Assembly: GCA_049653005.1 (NCBI GenBank)
Contig: JBASFL010000009.1
Span: 10,158-74,157 of the forward strand
Direction: 5' to 3'
Length of the DNA stretch: 64,000 nucleotides
Source: UBA2334 sp049653005
GTDB lineage: Bacteria; Pseudomonadota; Gammaproteobacteria; Burkholderiales; Burkholderiaceae_C
A program made the position numbers and the translations under genes. Below are positions 45,905-54,254 of this stretch, piece by piece. Below the pieces are notes generated by a model. It did no database searches. It was given only the letters and a program-made list of their open reading frames with translations, and was not told the origin of the DNA. Every line of letters starts with the position of its first letter. Position 1 is the first letter of the stretch.

Positions 45905-46699
45905 TCACACCGCCAGCCAGCCGGGTTTGCGTTTTTGCAAGAAGGACTGCACGCCCTCTTTGCCCTCGGCGCTGGCGCGCACGTCGGCAATGCAGTCCAC
46001 GGTGCGGGCGATCAACGCAGCGTCAATGTCTTTGCCTGCCACGTCTTGCAGCAGGGCTTTGCCCACGCGCACCGCGTCGGGGCCGTTGGCGGTGAGGGCT
46101 TTGAGCAGCTCGTCCACCTTCGCGTCCAGTGCGTCGGCGGCCACCACCTCGTGCACAAAGCCGATGCGCAGCGCCTCGGCCGCGCCGAAGCGCTCGGCCG
46201 TGAGGAAGTAGCGGTGCGCGGCGCGTGCGCCCATGGCCCGCACCACGTAGGGGCTGATGGTGGCGGGGGCCAGGCCCAGCTTGGCTTCGCTCAGACAGAA
46301 CTGCGCGGTGTCCACGGCCACGGCCATGTCACACGCGGCCACCAGGCCCACGCCACCGGCGTACACGTCGCCCTGCACACGGGCCACCGTGGGTTTGGGG
46401 CAGGTGTAAATGGCGTGCAGCATGGCGGCCAGCTGGCTGGCGTCGGCCCGATTTTCGTCGCGGGTGTAGTCGGCCATGCGCCGCATCCAGTTCAGGTCGG
46501 CACCGGCGCAGAAGGCCGGGCCCTCGGCGGCCAGCACCACGGCGCGCACCGCCGGGTTTTGGCCCACGGCGGTGAAGGCCTGGGTGAGTTCGGCAATGAC
46601 CTCGTCGTTGAAGGCGTTGCGCACTTCCGGGCGGTTGAGGGTGATGCGGGCCACGCGGTCGTGCGTGGCCACGGTCAGGCTGGCGGTCAATGCGGCCAT
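45905..46699 (-). CDS. liuC: 3-Methylglutaconyl-CoA hydratase (enoyl-CoA hydratase/isomerase family)
   Basis: 264 residues of the crotonase fold. Oxyanion-hole segments are VLAAEGPAFCAGADLNWM and ARVQGDVYAGGVGLVAACD. The catalytic region is FCLSEAKLGLAPATISPYV. In leucine catabolism it hydrates 3-methylglutaconyl-CoA to HMG-CoA. Placement between liuB and liuD, the standard liu order, supports that substrate. Its start overlaps the end of vapC by 13 bases, so the toxin-antitoxin pair is embedded in the operon. Confidence 0.9.
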   Translation of the reverse strand: MAALTASLTVATHDRVARITLNRPEVRNAFNDEVIAELTQAFTAVGQNPAVRAVVLAAEGPAFCAGADLNWMRRMADYTRDENRADASQLAAMLHAIYTCPKPTVARVQGDVYAGGVGLVAACDMAVAVDTAQFCLSEAKLGLAPATISPYVVRAMGARAAHRYFLTAERFGAAEALRIGFVHEVVAADALDAKVDELLKALTANGPDAVRVGKALLQDVAGKDIDAALIARTVDCIADVRASAEGKEGVQSFLQKRKPGWLAV

Positions 46700-47088
46700 G
46701 TTTGGAGTCCTCTCAGGGTTTGCAACACGTCAAAGTCGGCATCGCGGTGCAACAACAGGTGCCCGTGGGTGATGCAGTAGCTGGCCAGCAACACGTCGAT
46801 GGGACTGCGCACGGTGTAACCCTTTGCCCTCAGCGCGTGGTGGTGTTCAGTGGCACGCAGGGCGTTGTCGAGCCCGCCGATGTCCACCACGGTGGCGTTG
46901 AGCAGCACCGCTTGGGCGCGGCGCTGTTCGGCCACCGATCGGAACCCACGCAGCACCTCGAACACCACCAAATCGGCCACACCCAGCTCTTCATCGGCCT
47001 GGTCAAGCAAGGCATCGAGTTGGTCGGTTTGGGGGTTCTGCGTGCCGCGGAAGTAGTCAATCCAGACGCTGGAATCCACCAAGATCAT
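46687..47088 (-). CDS. vapC: VapC-family PIN-domain ribonuclease toxin
   Basis: About 133 residues from the ATG at 47088. PIN acidic residues are visible: DSSVWIDYFRG (first Asp), LVVFEVLRGF (Glu), SPIDVLLASYCITHG and LLHRDADFD (later Asp residues). VapC toxins cut tRNA or rRNA. The start overlaps the vapB stop by four bases (ATGA). An upstream in-frame ATG at 47118 was rejected because it lies within vapB. Confidence 0.9.
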   Translation of the reverse strand: MILVDSSVWIDYFRGTQNPQTDQLDALLDQADEELGVADLVVFEVLRGFRSVAEQRRAQAVLLNATVVDIGGLDNALRATEHHHALRAKGYTVRSPIDVLLASYCITHGHLLLHRDADFDVLQTLRGLQTWPH

Positions 47089-47369
47089 GGGTTGCCCCGT
47101 TCTGCGAATGGAAGGCAAGAGGCAGTGGCCTCGTGCACGCCCTCCGAAGGGACTGCTTCGGCTTGGGGCTGGTCGGCACGGTATTGAGCCCAGGCTTCGT
47201 CCGAATCGTCCCAGTGCAAAGTGCCACGGGCGGCGCGAATGGCGGCATAGGCCTTGCGCCGCTGGATCAGCCGCAACCCGGCCTCAACCGCCTCGCGCTT
47301 GGTTTTGTAGTCGCCCGTGGACATGACGGCGTCCATGAGCTTGTCGTCGATCACGATGTTGGTGCGCAT
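47085..47369 (-). CDS. vapB: VapB-family antitoxin
   Basis: 94 residues. The N-terminus MRTNIVIDDKLMDAVMSTGD and KTKREAVEAGLRLIQRRKAY is the VapB ribbon-helix-helix pattern seen in proteins paired with VapC. The C-terminal half should wrap the toxin. It represses its own promoter in known systems; an inverted repeat lies immediately upstream (47385-47412). Confidence 0.9.
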   Translation of the reverse strand: MRTNIVIDDKLMDAVMSTGDYKTKREAVEAGLRLIQRRKAYAAIRAARGTLHWDDSDEAWAQYRADQPQAEAVPSEGVHEATASCLPFAERGNP

Positions 47370-47384
47370 GCCTCACCCCTTGAA

Positions 47385-47412
47385 TGTGTATAAAAATACA
47401 AAACTATACACA
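47385..47412. promoter_or_regulatory. Operator-like inverted repeat before vapBC
   Basis: TGTGTATA (47385-47392) and TATACACA (47405-47412) are perfect 8-bp arms around an AT-rich core, directly between the liuB stop and the vapB start. It probably combines an internal promoter with the VapBC autoregulatory operator. Confidence 0.6.
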
Positions 47413-49047
47413 TCACATGCGGAACACGCCGAACTTCGTGTCGGCAATGGGCGCGTTCAGCGCCGCGCTCAGGCCCAGCGCCAACACACGGCGGGTGTCT
47501 GCCGGGTCGATGATGCCGTCGTCCCACAGGCGGGCGGTGGCGTAGTAGGGGTGGCCCTGGGTTTCGTACTGCTGGCGCAGCGGGGCTTTGAAGGCTTCTT
47601 CTTCCTCGGCGCTCCACTGGCCGCCTTTGCCTTCGATGCCGTCGCGCTTGACCGTGGCCAACACGCTGGCGGCCTGCTCGCCGCCCATGACGCTGATGCG
47701 CGCGTTGGGCCACATCCACACGAAGCGAGGGTTGAACGCCCGGCCACACATGCCGTAGTTGCCTGCCCCAAAACTGCCGCCGATGATGACGGTGAACTTG
47801 GGCACCTGGGCACAGGCCACGGCCGTGACCATCTTGGCGCCGTTGCGGGCAATGCCTTCGTTTTCGTACTTGCGGCCCACCATGAAGCCGGTGATGTTCT
47901 GCAAGAACACCAGCGGGGTTTTGCGCTGGCAGCACAGCTCGATGAAGTGCGCGCCCTTCAGCGCCGACTCGCTGAACAAAATGCCGTTGTTGGCCACGAT
48001 GCCCACGGGCATGCCTTCGATGTGCGCGAACCCGCACACCAACGTGCTGCCAAAGCGGGGTTTGAACTCGTGAAACTCGCTGCCATCCACCACGCGGGCG
48101 ATGATTTCGCGCACGTCAAAAGGCTTGCGCGTGTCCGTGGGAATAACGCCATACAACTCTTTGCTGTCAAATTTGGGAGCTGCCGGGGCATACTGGGTAA
48201 GCGCCGGGGCCTTTTTTTGATTCAAATGCGCCACCGCCTGGCGCGCCAGGGCAATGGCGTGCAGGTCGTTTTGCGCCAGGTGGTCGGCCACGCCCGAGAG
48301 GCGGGTGTGCACGTCGCCGCCGCCCAGGTCTTCGGCGGTCACCACTTCGCCCGTGGCGGCTTTCACCAGCGGTGGGCCGCCCAGAAAAATGGTGCCCTGG
48401 TTTTTGACGATGATGGTTTCGTCGCTCATGGCTGGCACATAGGCCCCGCCCGCCGTGCAGCTGCCCATGACCACGGCCACCTGCGAAATGCCTTGGGCCG
48501 ACATGTTGGCCTGGTTGTAGAAGATGCGGCCGAAGTGGTCGCGATCGGGAAACACCTCGTCCTGGTTGGGCAGGTTGGCACCGCCCGAGTCCACCAGGTA
48601 AATACACGTGAGATTGTTTTGCTGGGCAATTTCCTGCGCGCGCAGGTGCTTTTTGACGGTGAGCGGGTAATAGGTGCCGCCTTTCACGGTGGCGTCGTTG
48701 CACACAATCATGCAGTCCACCCCGCTGACCCGGCCGATGCCGGCAATCAGCCCGGCGCAGGGCGCGGCGTCTTTGGTGCCGCCCTGGCCGTCTTTTTCCT
48801 TATACATGCCAAAAGCGGCCATGGGCGCCAGCTCCAGGAAAGGGGTGCCGGGGTCGAGCAGCATGTGCACCCGGTCGCGCGGCAGCAGCTTGCCGCGGGC
48901 GGTGTGTTTGGCGCGGGCGGCCTCGCCACCGCCTTCGGCCACCTGGGCCACCTGGGCGCGCAGGTCGTCCACCAGGGCGCGCATGGCCTGGGCGTTGGCT
49001 TGAAAGTCGGCCGAGCGGGGGTTGAGTTGGGTGTTCAGAACGGTCAT
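47413..49047 (-). CDS. liuB: Methylcrotonyl-CoA carboxylase beta (carboxyltransferase) subunit
   Basis: 544 residues with tandem carboxyltransferase halves. N-terminal: AKHTARGKLLPRDRVHMLLD, IYLVDSGGANLPNQDEVFPD, GSCTAGGAYVPAMSDETIIV. C-terminal: ITGFMVGRKYENEGIARNGA, IIGGSFGAGNYGMCGRAFNP, ISVMGGEQAA. This is the MCC-beta pattern. The ATG at 49047 follows CTGGAGACAAG. Residues about 274-291, the linker between halves, are encoded by repeat copy H read in frame. It is divergent from the AraC-family gene and followed by vapBC. Confidence 0.95.
   Translation of the reverse strand: MTVLNTQLNPRSADFQANAQAMRALVDDLRAQVAQVAEGGGEAARAKHTARGKLLPRDRVHMLLDPGTPFLELAPMAAFGMYKEKDGQGGTKDAAPCAGLIAGIGRVSGVDCMIVCNDATVKGGTYYPLTVKKHLRAQEIAQQNNLTCIYLVDSGGANLPNQDEVFPDRDHFGRIFYNQANMSAQGISQVAVVMGSCTAGGAYVPAMSDETIIVKNQGTIFLGGPPLVKAATGEVVTAEDLGGGDVHTRLSGVADHLAQNDLHAIALARQAVAHLNQKKAPALTQYAPAAPKFDSKELYGVIPTDTRKPFDVREIIARVVDGSEFHEFKPRFGSTLVCGFAHIEGMPVGIVANNGILFSESALKGAHFIELCCQRKTPLVFLQNITGFMVGRKYENEGIARNGAKMVTAVACAQVPKFTVIIGGSFGAGNYGMCGRAFNPRFVWMWPNARISVMGGEQAASVLATVKRDGIEGKGGQWSAEEEEAFKAPLRQQYETQGHPYYATARLWDDGIIDPADTRRVLALGLSAALNAPIADTKFGVFRM
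48176..48226 (+). repeat. 51-bp dispersed repeat, copy H (inside liuB)
   Basis: AGCT at 48178, 17 bases, AAGCG at 48199, then CCGGGGCC and TTTTTTTGATTCAAA. Similarity extends upstream (TCAAATTTGG). It is antisense to liuB and read in frame as the inter-domain linker (KKAPALTQYAPAAPKF). Confidence 0.8.
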
Positions 49048-49131
49048 GGCTTGTCTCCAGTGCGGGGGCCATTGTGCAGCGCGCAGGGGGTTTTGGGTTT
49101 GCCACACAGGTTGCAAAAGCCGCCACTTGTT

Positions 49132-49146
49132 TGCACACTGTGTGCA
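49132..49146. promoter_or_regulatory. 15-bp dyad overlapping the araC-type start
   Basis: TGCACAC-T-GTGTGCA is a perfect dyad with one central base. It lies in the 98-bp liuB/AraC divergent gap and touches the ATG at 49146. It could be an autoregulatory or divergent operator. Confidence 0.45.
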
Positions 49147-50222
49147 TGCCCATGCACACCGGCCTTGCCCCAAACACCACACCCCAGAGTGGCCGTGCCG
49201 CCACGCCCATGGCCTTTGTGCGCAGCATGTTGGTCGCCTGCACACGCCTGGAGCACGACCCTGCTGCCGCGCTGGCCGTGGCACAGATTGCGCCAAGCCA
49301 GGTGGCTGAGCCCCACGCCCGCATCACCGCCGCGCAAATGGAGCGTTTGTCAGACCAACTGATGCGCGAGCTGGACGACGAGGCCCTGGGCTGGTTCACC
49401 CGCCGCCTGCCCTGGGGCAGCTACGGCATGCGGGCGCGCGCCAGCATCGGCGCGCCCACGCTGGGGGTGGCGCTTCACCGCTGGTGCCGCCACCACGGGC
49501 TGCTGACCGGCGATGTGCGGCTGACGCTGGAGTCCGCCCCCCCCACCGCCACGGTCATGCTCACCGAGCCCGCCCCCGCGCCGTGGCTGACGGGCGAGCT
49601 GCGCGAGTTTTGCCACGTGTCGCTGCTGCGCAACCTGCTGGGCCTGTCCAGCTGGCTGGTGGACTCGCGCCTGCCGTTGCTGGGGGTGGACCTGGCGTTT
49701 CCCGCGCCGCCGCACGCCAGCGCCTACGCCGTGTTGTTTGCGGGGCCGTGCCGGTTTGACCAGCCCCACACCCGCCTGCACCTGGACGCGAGCTACCTGG
49801 CCCTGCCCCTGCGGCGCGAGGAAGCCGCCCTGCGCCAAATGCTGCAACGCGCCCTGCCCCTGACCGTGCACGCCTACCGCAAAGACCGCCTGCTGGTGGG
49901 CCGCGTGCGCCAGGCGCTGGCCACCCACCCCGAGGCCAGCCACAGCGCCGAGGCACTGGCCGCGCTGCTGCACACCTCGGCCCGCAGCCTGCACCGGCAG
50001 CTGAAAGACGAGGGCGCCAGCTTGCAAGCCCTGAAAGACACCGTGCGCCGCGAACGCGCCGAAGGCCTGCTGCTGCGCACCCAGCGCCCGCTCAAACAAG
50101 TGGCGCAGGCGGTGGGGTTTCAGAATGAAAAAAGCTTCATCCGCGCGTTCAAAGGCTGGACGGGTCACACCCCCGCCGAGCACCGGTCAAACGGGGCCGC
50201 TCAGGGTCATCCACAGGCTTAA
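49146..50222 (+). CDS. AraC-family transcriptional regulator
   Basis: About 358 residues from the ATG at 49146. An N-terminal ligand-binding region of the OruR/ArgR-like type is followed by a C-terminal AraC domain with two HTHs: SAEALAALLHTSARSLHRQL and RPLKQVAQAVGFQNEKSFIR, ending FKGWTGHTPAEHR. It is divergent from liuB, so it may sense an intermediate of leucine or short-chain acyl catabolism and act on the carboxylase genes. No ligand can be read from sequence. Confidence 0.85.
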   Translation: MPMHTGLAPNTTPQSGRAATPMAFVRSMLVACTRLEHDPAAALAVAQIAPSQVAEPHARITAAQMERLSDQLMRELDDEALGWFTRRLPWGSYGMRARASIGAPTLGVALHRWCRHHGLLTGDVRLTLESAPPTATVMLTEPAPAPWLTGELREFCHVSLLRNLLGLSSWLVDSRLPLLGVDLAFPAPPHASAYAVLFAGPCRFDQPHTRLHLDASYLALPLRREEAALRQMLQRALPLTVHAYRKDRLLVGRVRQALATHPEASHSAEALAALLHTSARSLHRQLKDEGASLQALKDTVRRERAEGLLLRTQRPLKQVAQAVGFQNEKSFIRAFKGWTGHTPAEHRSNGAAQGHPQA

Positions 50223-50227
50223 AAACG

Positions 50228-50245
50228 GTGTGAAAGGTTTCACAC
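50228..50245. terminator. Hairpin in the araC/ychJ convergent gap
   Basis: GTGTGAAA-GG-TTTCACAC forms a perfect 8-bp stem six bases after the AraC-type stop. No T-run follows. Nearby TCATCCACA and TGTGGACAA resemble DnaA boxes with one mismatch each. Confidence 0.4.
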
Positions 50246-50339
50246 ACCTTCTGTGGACAAGTCTGTGCATGGGGGCGGGAACAAGCCGCCAAAGCCGCCC
50301 AGGGCAAGGGTTTCCACGGAGTGCCCAAATAACAGGCAG

Positions 50340-50747
50340 TCAGACCACGTCGCCGTCCACGTAATACCAGCGCCCGTCTTCGCGCACAAAGCGGCTGGTC
50401 TCTTGCAGGCGGTGGCCGCGCCCGGCCAGGCGGGAGCGGGCCACAAAACTGACTTCGCCGTGGGTGTCGTCCACCAGCCGGGCGCTTTTCACCTGCAAGC
50501 CCAGCCATTGCAGCCCGGGTTCCAGCGCCAGGTCGGTGGGGCGGGTGCTGGGGTGCCAGGTGGCGTTGAGGTGATCGACCCGGCCCAGCACAAAGGCGCT
50601 GTAGCGCGAGCGCATCAGCGCTTCGGGCGTGGGCGCGGGTGCGCCCTCGTGCCAGGGCTGGCAGCAGTGGGCGTAAGCCAATGGCTTTTGCCGGGCGTCC
50701 AGACGCCCGCAAGGGCAAGTGGCGGTACCCAACGGGGTGGCCACCAC
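50340..50747 (-). CDS. YchJ-family protein
   Basis: About 135 residues from a GTG at 50747, just after the rhodanese stop. An N-terminal SEC-C-like zinc motif is visible (TCPCGR ... YAHCCQPWHEG), followed by LMRSRYSAFVLGRVDHLNATW and a C-terminal WYYVDGDV. This is the UPF0225/YchJ pattern; function unknown. In-frame sequence upstream of the GTG is low-complexity and overlaps the rhodanese gene. Confidence 0.82.
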   Translation of the reverse strand: MVATPLGTATCPCGRLDARQKPLAYAHCCQPWHEGAPAPTPEALMRSRYSAFVLGRVDHLNATWHPSTRPTDLALEPGLQWLGLQVKSARLVDDTHGEVSFVARSRLAGRGHRLQETSRFVREDGRWYYVDGDVV

Positions 50748-50751
50748 CCGG

Positions 50752-51213
50752 TCAGCCCTGCGCCGCCGGGGTGGCGGCTTTGGCCTTGGCCGCTTTGGCG
50801 GCCTCGTGGTGCTCGGCCAGGGTTTGAATGGGCGCGGCCTGCGCCTTCCACTCGGCAAACCCCCCGTCGATGTGGGCCACCTTGGTCATGCCCATATCGA
50901 CCAGGGCCTTGGTGGCCAGCGCGCTGCGCCAGCCCGCGCCGCAAAACAGCACGAACTCTTTGCTGTCGTCGCCAAACACGGGCTTGAAGTAGGGCGACGC
51001 CGGGTCCACCCAAAACTCCAGCATGCCGCGCGGCGCGTGCACACAGCCGGGGGCCGTGCCCTCGCGCTCCAGCTCGCGCGGGTCGCGGATGTCCACCAGC
51101 TGCAAGCTGGCGTCACCCGCCGCCAGGCGTGTTTGCACCTGGGCCACGGTGTAGGTGGTGATTTGGGCGGTGGCTTCGTCCACCAGCGTGCGAAAACCTT
51201 TGGTGATGGGCAT
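50752..51213 (-). CDS. Rhodanese-like domain protein
   Basis: About 153 residues, a single rhodanese domain with LVDIRDPRELEREG and the active-site loop FCGAGWRSALAT containing the catalytic Cys. It ends in an Ala/Lys-rich tail. The ATG at 51213 has AAGGA ten bases upstream. Likely a sulfurtransferase; substrate unknown. It is followed by ychJ. Confidence 0.87.
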   Translation of the reverse strand: MPITKGFRTLVDEATAQITTYTVAQVQTRLAAGDASLQLVDIRDPRELEREGTAPGCVHAPRGMLEFWVDPASPYFKPVFGDDSKEFVLFCGAGWRSALATKALVDMGMTKVAHIDGGFAEWKAQAAPIQTLAEHHEAAKAAKAKAATPAAQG

Positions 51214-51337
51214 AAATTGACAATCCTTGTAAAAAAGAGGAGCTCGTGACACGGCTAACATCGCCAACGGCTCTAGAAAAGAAGTCTCAGACTCAAATGG
51301 GTAGTGCCAAAAAACCCATCAACATAAGGAGGAATTT

Positions 51338-51796
51338 ATGCCATTTAATCAACGCATTCAGAGGTCAATTGCCGCTTCTTTGGCCGCATCTGCGGTGCTG
51401 CTGACCGGGTGCTCATCGCTGACACAAAGCGACTCCCAATCCCTGGCACTGACTGCCACCTACCAAGGCAAAACCGTTGAGCCGGACTGCAAACTTTCCA
51501 ACGACCGCGGCAGCTGGGATGCAAAAGCGCCATCCAATGTAAACGTTCGCAAGTCGGGAGAAGACCTCAACGTGACCTGTAAAAAAGAGGGTATGCCGGA
51601 TGGCCTGCTTAAAGCAATTTCGCGTGCGGCAGGTTCGATGTTTGGCAACATCATTTTGGGCGGGGGCATTGGGGCCATGATTGACCACAGCAACGGCAAA
51701 GGGTATGACTACCCCAACCAATTGCCCGTCAAGATGGGCGAGTCTGTTGTGATTGACAAGAAGACCGAAGGTCAAGCCACGCAAGCACAGAAGTAA
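51338..51796 (+). CDS. Small lipoprotein, function unknown
   Basis: 152 residues. The lipobox is ASAVLLTGCSSLTQ. The mature part has a Cys pair (VEPDCKLSNDRGSWDAKAPS ... NVTCKKEG) and a Gly-rich possible membrane hairpin (SMFGNIILGGGIGAMIDHSN). A strong Shine-Dalgarno AAGGAGG is six bases upstream of the ATG. It is followed by a strong bidirectional terminator. I do not recognise a characterised family. Confidence 0.75.
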   Translation: MPFNQRIQRSIAASLAASAVLLTGCSSLTQSDSQSLALTATYQGKTVEPDCKLSNDRGSWDAKAPSNVNVRKSGEDLNVTCKKEGMPDGLLKAISRAAGSMFGNIILGGGIGAMIDHSNGKGYDYPNQLPVKMGESVVIDKKTEGQATQAQK

Positions 51797-51816
51797 CGCT
51801 GGTTGGCCACATCAAC

Positions 51817-51851
51817 AAAGGCCTGAACCGGCAACGCTGGTTCAGGCCTTT
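51817..51851. terminator. Bidirectional intrinsic terminator
   Basis: AAAGGCCTGAACC (51817-51829) and GGTTCAGGCCTTT (51839-51851) form a perfect 13-bp stem with a 9-base loop, with A and T runs at the ends for both strands. It lies between the convergent lipoprotein and acyl-CoA dehydrogenase genes and ends the upstream half of the catabolic array. Confidence 0.9.
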
Positions 51852-51856
51852 GTCAT

Positions 51857-52987
51857 TCAAGCCAGCGCGCGCTGGATGAGGATTTTTTGCACGTCGCTGG
51901 TGCCTTCGTAAATCTGGCACACCCGCACGTCGCGGTAAATGCGCTCGACGGGGAAGTCGCTCACGTAGCCATAGCCGCCGTGGATCTGGATGGCATCGCT
52001 GCACACCTTTTCGGCCATTTCGCTGGCAAACAGCTTGGCCATGGCGGCCTCTTTCAGGCAGGGCTGGCCCGCGTCGCGCAGCGCGGCGGCGTGGTGGGTC
52101 AATGACCGGGCCGCCTCGATTTGCGTGGCCATGTCGGCCAGCTTGAAGCCCACCGCCTGGTGGTTGAAGATGGGCTGGCCAAAGCTTTCGCGCTCTTTGG
52201 CGTATTTCAGCGCGCACTCGAACGCGCTGCGCGCCATGCCAATGCTTTGCGCAGCGATGCCGATGCGCCCGCCTTCCAGGGCAGACAGGGCAATTTTGTA
52301 GCCCTCACCTTCCGCGCCAATCAGGTTCGCGGCCGGGATGCGGCAGTTGTCAAAGTTGATTTGTGCAGTGTCACTGCTGTGCTGTCCCAGCTTGTCTTCC
52401 AGCCGCGCCACCACGTAACCGGGGGCCGACGTGGGCACGATGAAGGCGCTCATGCCGCGTTTGCCGGCGGCCTTGTCGGTCACGGCAATGACGATGGCCA
52501 GGTCGGCGTATTTGCCGCTGGTAATGAACTGCTTGACGCCGTTCAGCACATAGGCGTCACCGTCCTTCACTGCGGTGGTCCGCAGTGCCGACGCATCAGA
52601 CCCCACATGCGGCTCGGTCAGGCAGAAGGCGCCCAGCATGGACCCCGCCGCCAATGGGCGCAGCCACTGGTCTTGCTGGGCGGCGTTGCCGTATTTCATG
52701 AGGATGGCGTTGACGGGGCAGTTGGTCACGCTGATGGTGGTGCTGACACCGCCGTCGCCCGCCGCGATTTCTTCCAGCACCAGCGCCAGCGTTTGGTAGT
52801 TCAGGCCCGCGCCGCCCAGCTCTTCGGGCACGCAAATGCCGTAGCAGCCCAGCTCGGCCAGGCCTTTGTGCACGTCTTTGGGGAAGGTGTGCGCCTTGTC
52901 CCACGCGGGGGCGTGGGGCCAGATTTGGTCTTGCACGAATGCGCGAACGGCGTCGCGCACCATGGTTTGGTCTTCGGTGAGCAGCAT
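51857..52987 (-). CDS. Acyl-CoA dehydrogenase (short/branched-chain type)
   Basis: 376 residues, FAD-dependent alpha,beta-dehydrogenase of acyl-CoA. Signatures: GAFCLTEPHVGSDASAL and QIHGGYGYVSDFPVERIYRD, with the catalytic Glu in ICQIYEGTSDVQK-like context near the C-terminus. That Glu position is the butyryl/short-chain type, unlike the IVD gene nearby. Substrate could be 2-methylbutyryl-, isobutyryl- or butyryl-CoA; isobutyryl- or butyryl-CoA would connect to IcmF. It lies nine bases downstream of the thiolase gene. Confidence 0.88.
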   Translation of the reverse strand: MLLTEDQTMVRDAVRAFVQDQIWPHAPAWDKAHTFPKDVHKGLAELGCYGICVPEELGGAGLNYQTLALVLEEIAAGDGGVSTTISVTNCPVNAILMKYGNAAQQDQWLRPLAAGSMLGAFCLTEPHVGSDASALRTTAVKDGDAYVLNGVKQFITSGKYADLAIVIAVTDKAAGKRGMSAFIVPTSAPGYVVARLEDKLGQHSSDTAQINFDNCRIPAANLIGAEGEGYKIALSALEGGRIGIAAQSIGMARSAFECALKYAKERESFGQPIFNHQAVGFKLADMATQIEAARSLTHHAAALRDAGQPCLKEAAMAKLFASEMAEKVCSDAIQIHGGYGYVSDFPVERIYRDVRVCQIYEGTSDVQKILIQRALA

Positions 52988-52996
52988 GGGGGTTCC

Positions 52997-54190
52997 TTAC
53001 AGCACTTCCAGCGCGACCGCGGTGGCTTCGCCGCCGCCGATGCAAAGCGTGGCCAGGCCTTTGGTCAGGCCACGGGCCTTCAGCGCGTGGATCAGCGTGA
53101 CCATGATGCGCGCGCCGCTGGCGCCAATGGGGTGGCCCAGCGCGCAGGCGCCGCCGTTCACGTTCACCTTGTCGTGCGGCACGTTCAGCTCGGTCATCAG
53201 GGCCATGGGCACCACCGCGAAGGCTTCGTTGATTTCCCACAAGTCCACGTCGCCCACGGCCCAGCCGGCTTTGGCCAGCGCCTTTTGGGTGGCGCCCACG
53301 GGGGCGGTGGAGAACCACTCGGGCGCTTGCGCGTGGTTGGCGTGCGCCACGATTTTGGCCAGGGGTTTGCAGCCCAGCCGGGCGGCGGTGCTGGCGCGCA
53401 TCATGACCAGCGCGGCCGCACCGTCGTTGATGCTGGAGCTGCTGGCGGCGGTGATGGTGCCGTCTTTTTTGAACGCGGGTTTGAGTGTGGGCAGCTTGTC
53501 GAGCTTGATTTTGCCGGGCCCTTCGTCGGTGGACACCACCACCTCGCCGCTGCGGCCTTTGACCGTGACGGGCGTGATTTCGGCGGCGAAGGCGCCGCTT
53601 TCCGTCGCGGCCTTGGCGCGCTGCACGCTGGCGGTGGCGAAGGCGTCTTGTTGTTCGCGGGTGAAGCTGTATTTGGCGGCGCAGTCTTCACCGAAGGTGC
53701 CCATGCTGCGGCCGGCTTCGTAGGCGTCTTCAAGGCCGTCGAGCATCATGTGGTCGTAAATGCGGTCGTGGCCAATGCGGTAGCCGCCCCGGCCTTTGAG
53801 CATGAGGTAGGGGGCGTTGGTCATGCTTTCCATGCCACCGGCCACCAGCACGTCGTGGGTGCCGGCCACCAGCATGTCGTGCGCAAACATGGCGGCGCGC
53901 ATGCCCGAACCACACATTTTGCTCAGCGTGACCGCGCCAGCGCTTTGCGGCAGGCCGCCTTTGAACGCGGCCTGGCGAGCGGGCGCTTGGCCCTGCCCTG
54001 CCATCAGGCAGTTGCCAAACAGCACCTCGGTCACCAGCTCGGGGTTGATGCCGGCGCGCTCGACAGCGGCCTTGATGGCGGCGCCGCCCAGGTCGTGTGC
54101 GGCGAGTGCCGCAAAGTCGCCCTGGAACGCGCCCATGGGGGTGCGGGCGGCGCCGACGATGACGATGGGGTCTGGGTGGGTGTGGCTCAT
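52997..54190 (-). CDS. Acetyl-CoA C-acetyltransferase (thiolase II)
   Basis: 397 residues. Nucleophilic Cys in LSKMCGSGMRAAMFAHDM, thiolase signature NVNGGACALGHPIGASGAR, and C-terminal catalytic Cys in LCIGGGEATAVAL. It cleaves acetoacetyl-CoA to two acetyl-CoA (or the reverse). In this context it would complete leucine carbon recovery after HMG-CoA lyase and activation of acetoacetate. It lies between aceK and the acyl-CoA dehydrogenase gene. Confidence 0.9.
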   Translation of the reverse strand: MSHTHPDPIVIVGAARTPMGAFQGDFAALAAHDLGGAAIKAAVERAGINPELVTEVLFGNCLMAGQGQAPARQAAFKGGLPQSAGAVTLSKMCGSGMRAAMFAHDMLVAGTHDVLVAGGMESMTNAPYLMLKGRGGYRIGHDRIYDHMMLDGLEDAYEAGRSMGTFGEDCAAKYSFTREQQDAFATASVQRAKAATESGAFAAEITPVTVKGRSGEVVVSTDEGPGKIKLDKLPTLKPAFKKDGTITAASSSSINDGAAALVMMRASTAARLGCKPLAKIVAHANHAQAPEWFSTAPVGATQKALAKAGWAVGDVDLWEINEAFAVVPMALMTELNVPHDKVNVNGGACALGHPIGASGARIMVTLIHALKARGLTKGLATLCIGGGEATAVALEVL

Positions 54191-54201
54191 GCAAGTCTCC
54201 G

Positions 54202-54252
54202 TTTATGAATAAAAATGGCTCTATCGCTTGCCTGTATTGGGTTGTCAGCTAC
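54202..54252 (-). repeat. 51-bp dispersed repeat, copy F
   Basis: On the minus strand AGCT (54250-54247), 17 bases, AAGCG (54229-54225), then ATAGAGCCATTTTTA. It lies in the aceK-thiolase gap, directly after the aceK stop at 54255-54257. Confidence 0.85.
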
Positions 54253-54254
54253 AG

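Noticed and set aside
50206..50262. Second DnaA-box cluster near the AraC/YchJ gap
   Set aside because: TCATCCACA and TGTGGACAA each carry a mismatch and there is no other supporting feature.
52121..54208. About 695-codon open frame antisense to the acyl-CoA dehydrogenase and thiolase
   Set aside because: It spans two well-supported genes on the other strand and has no recognisable motif.
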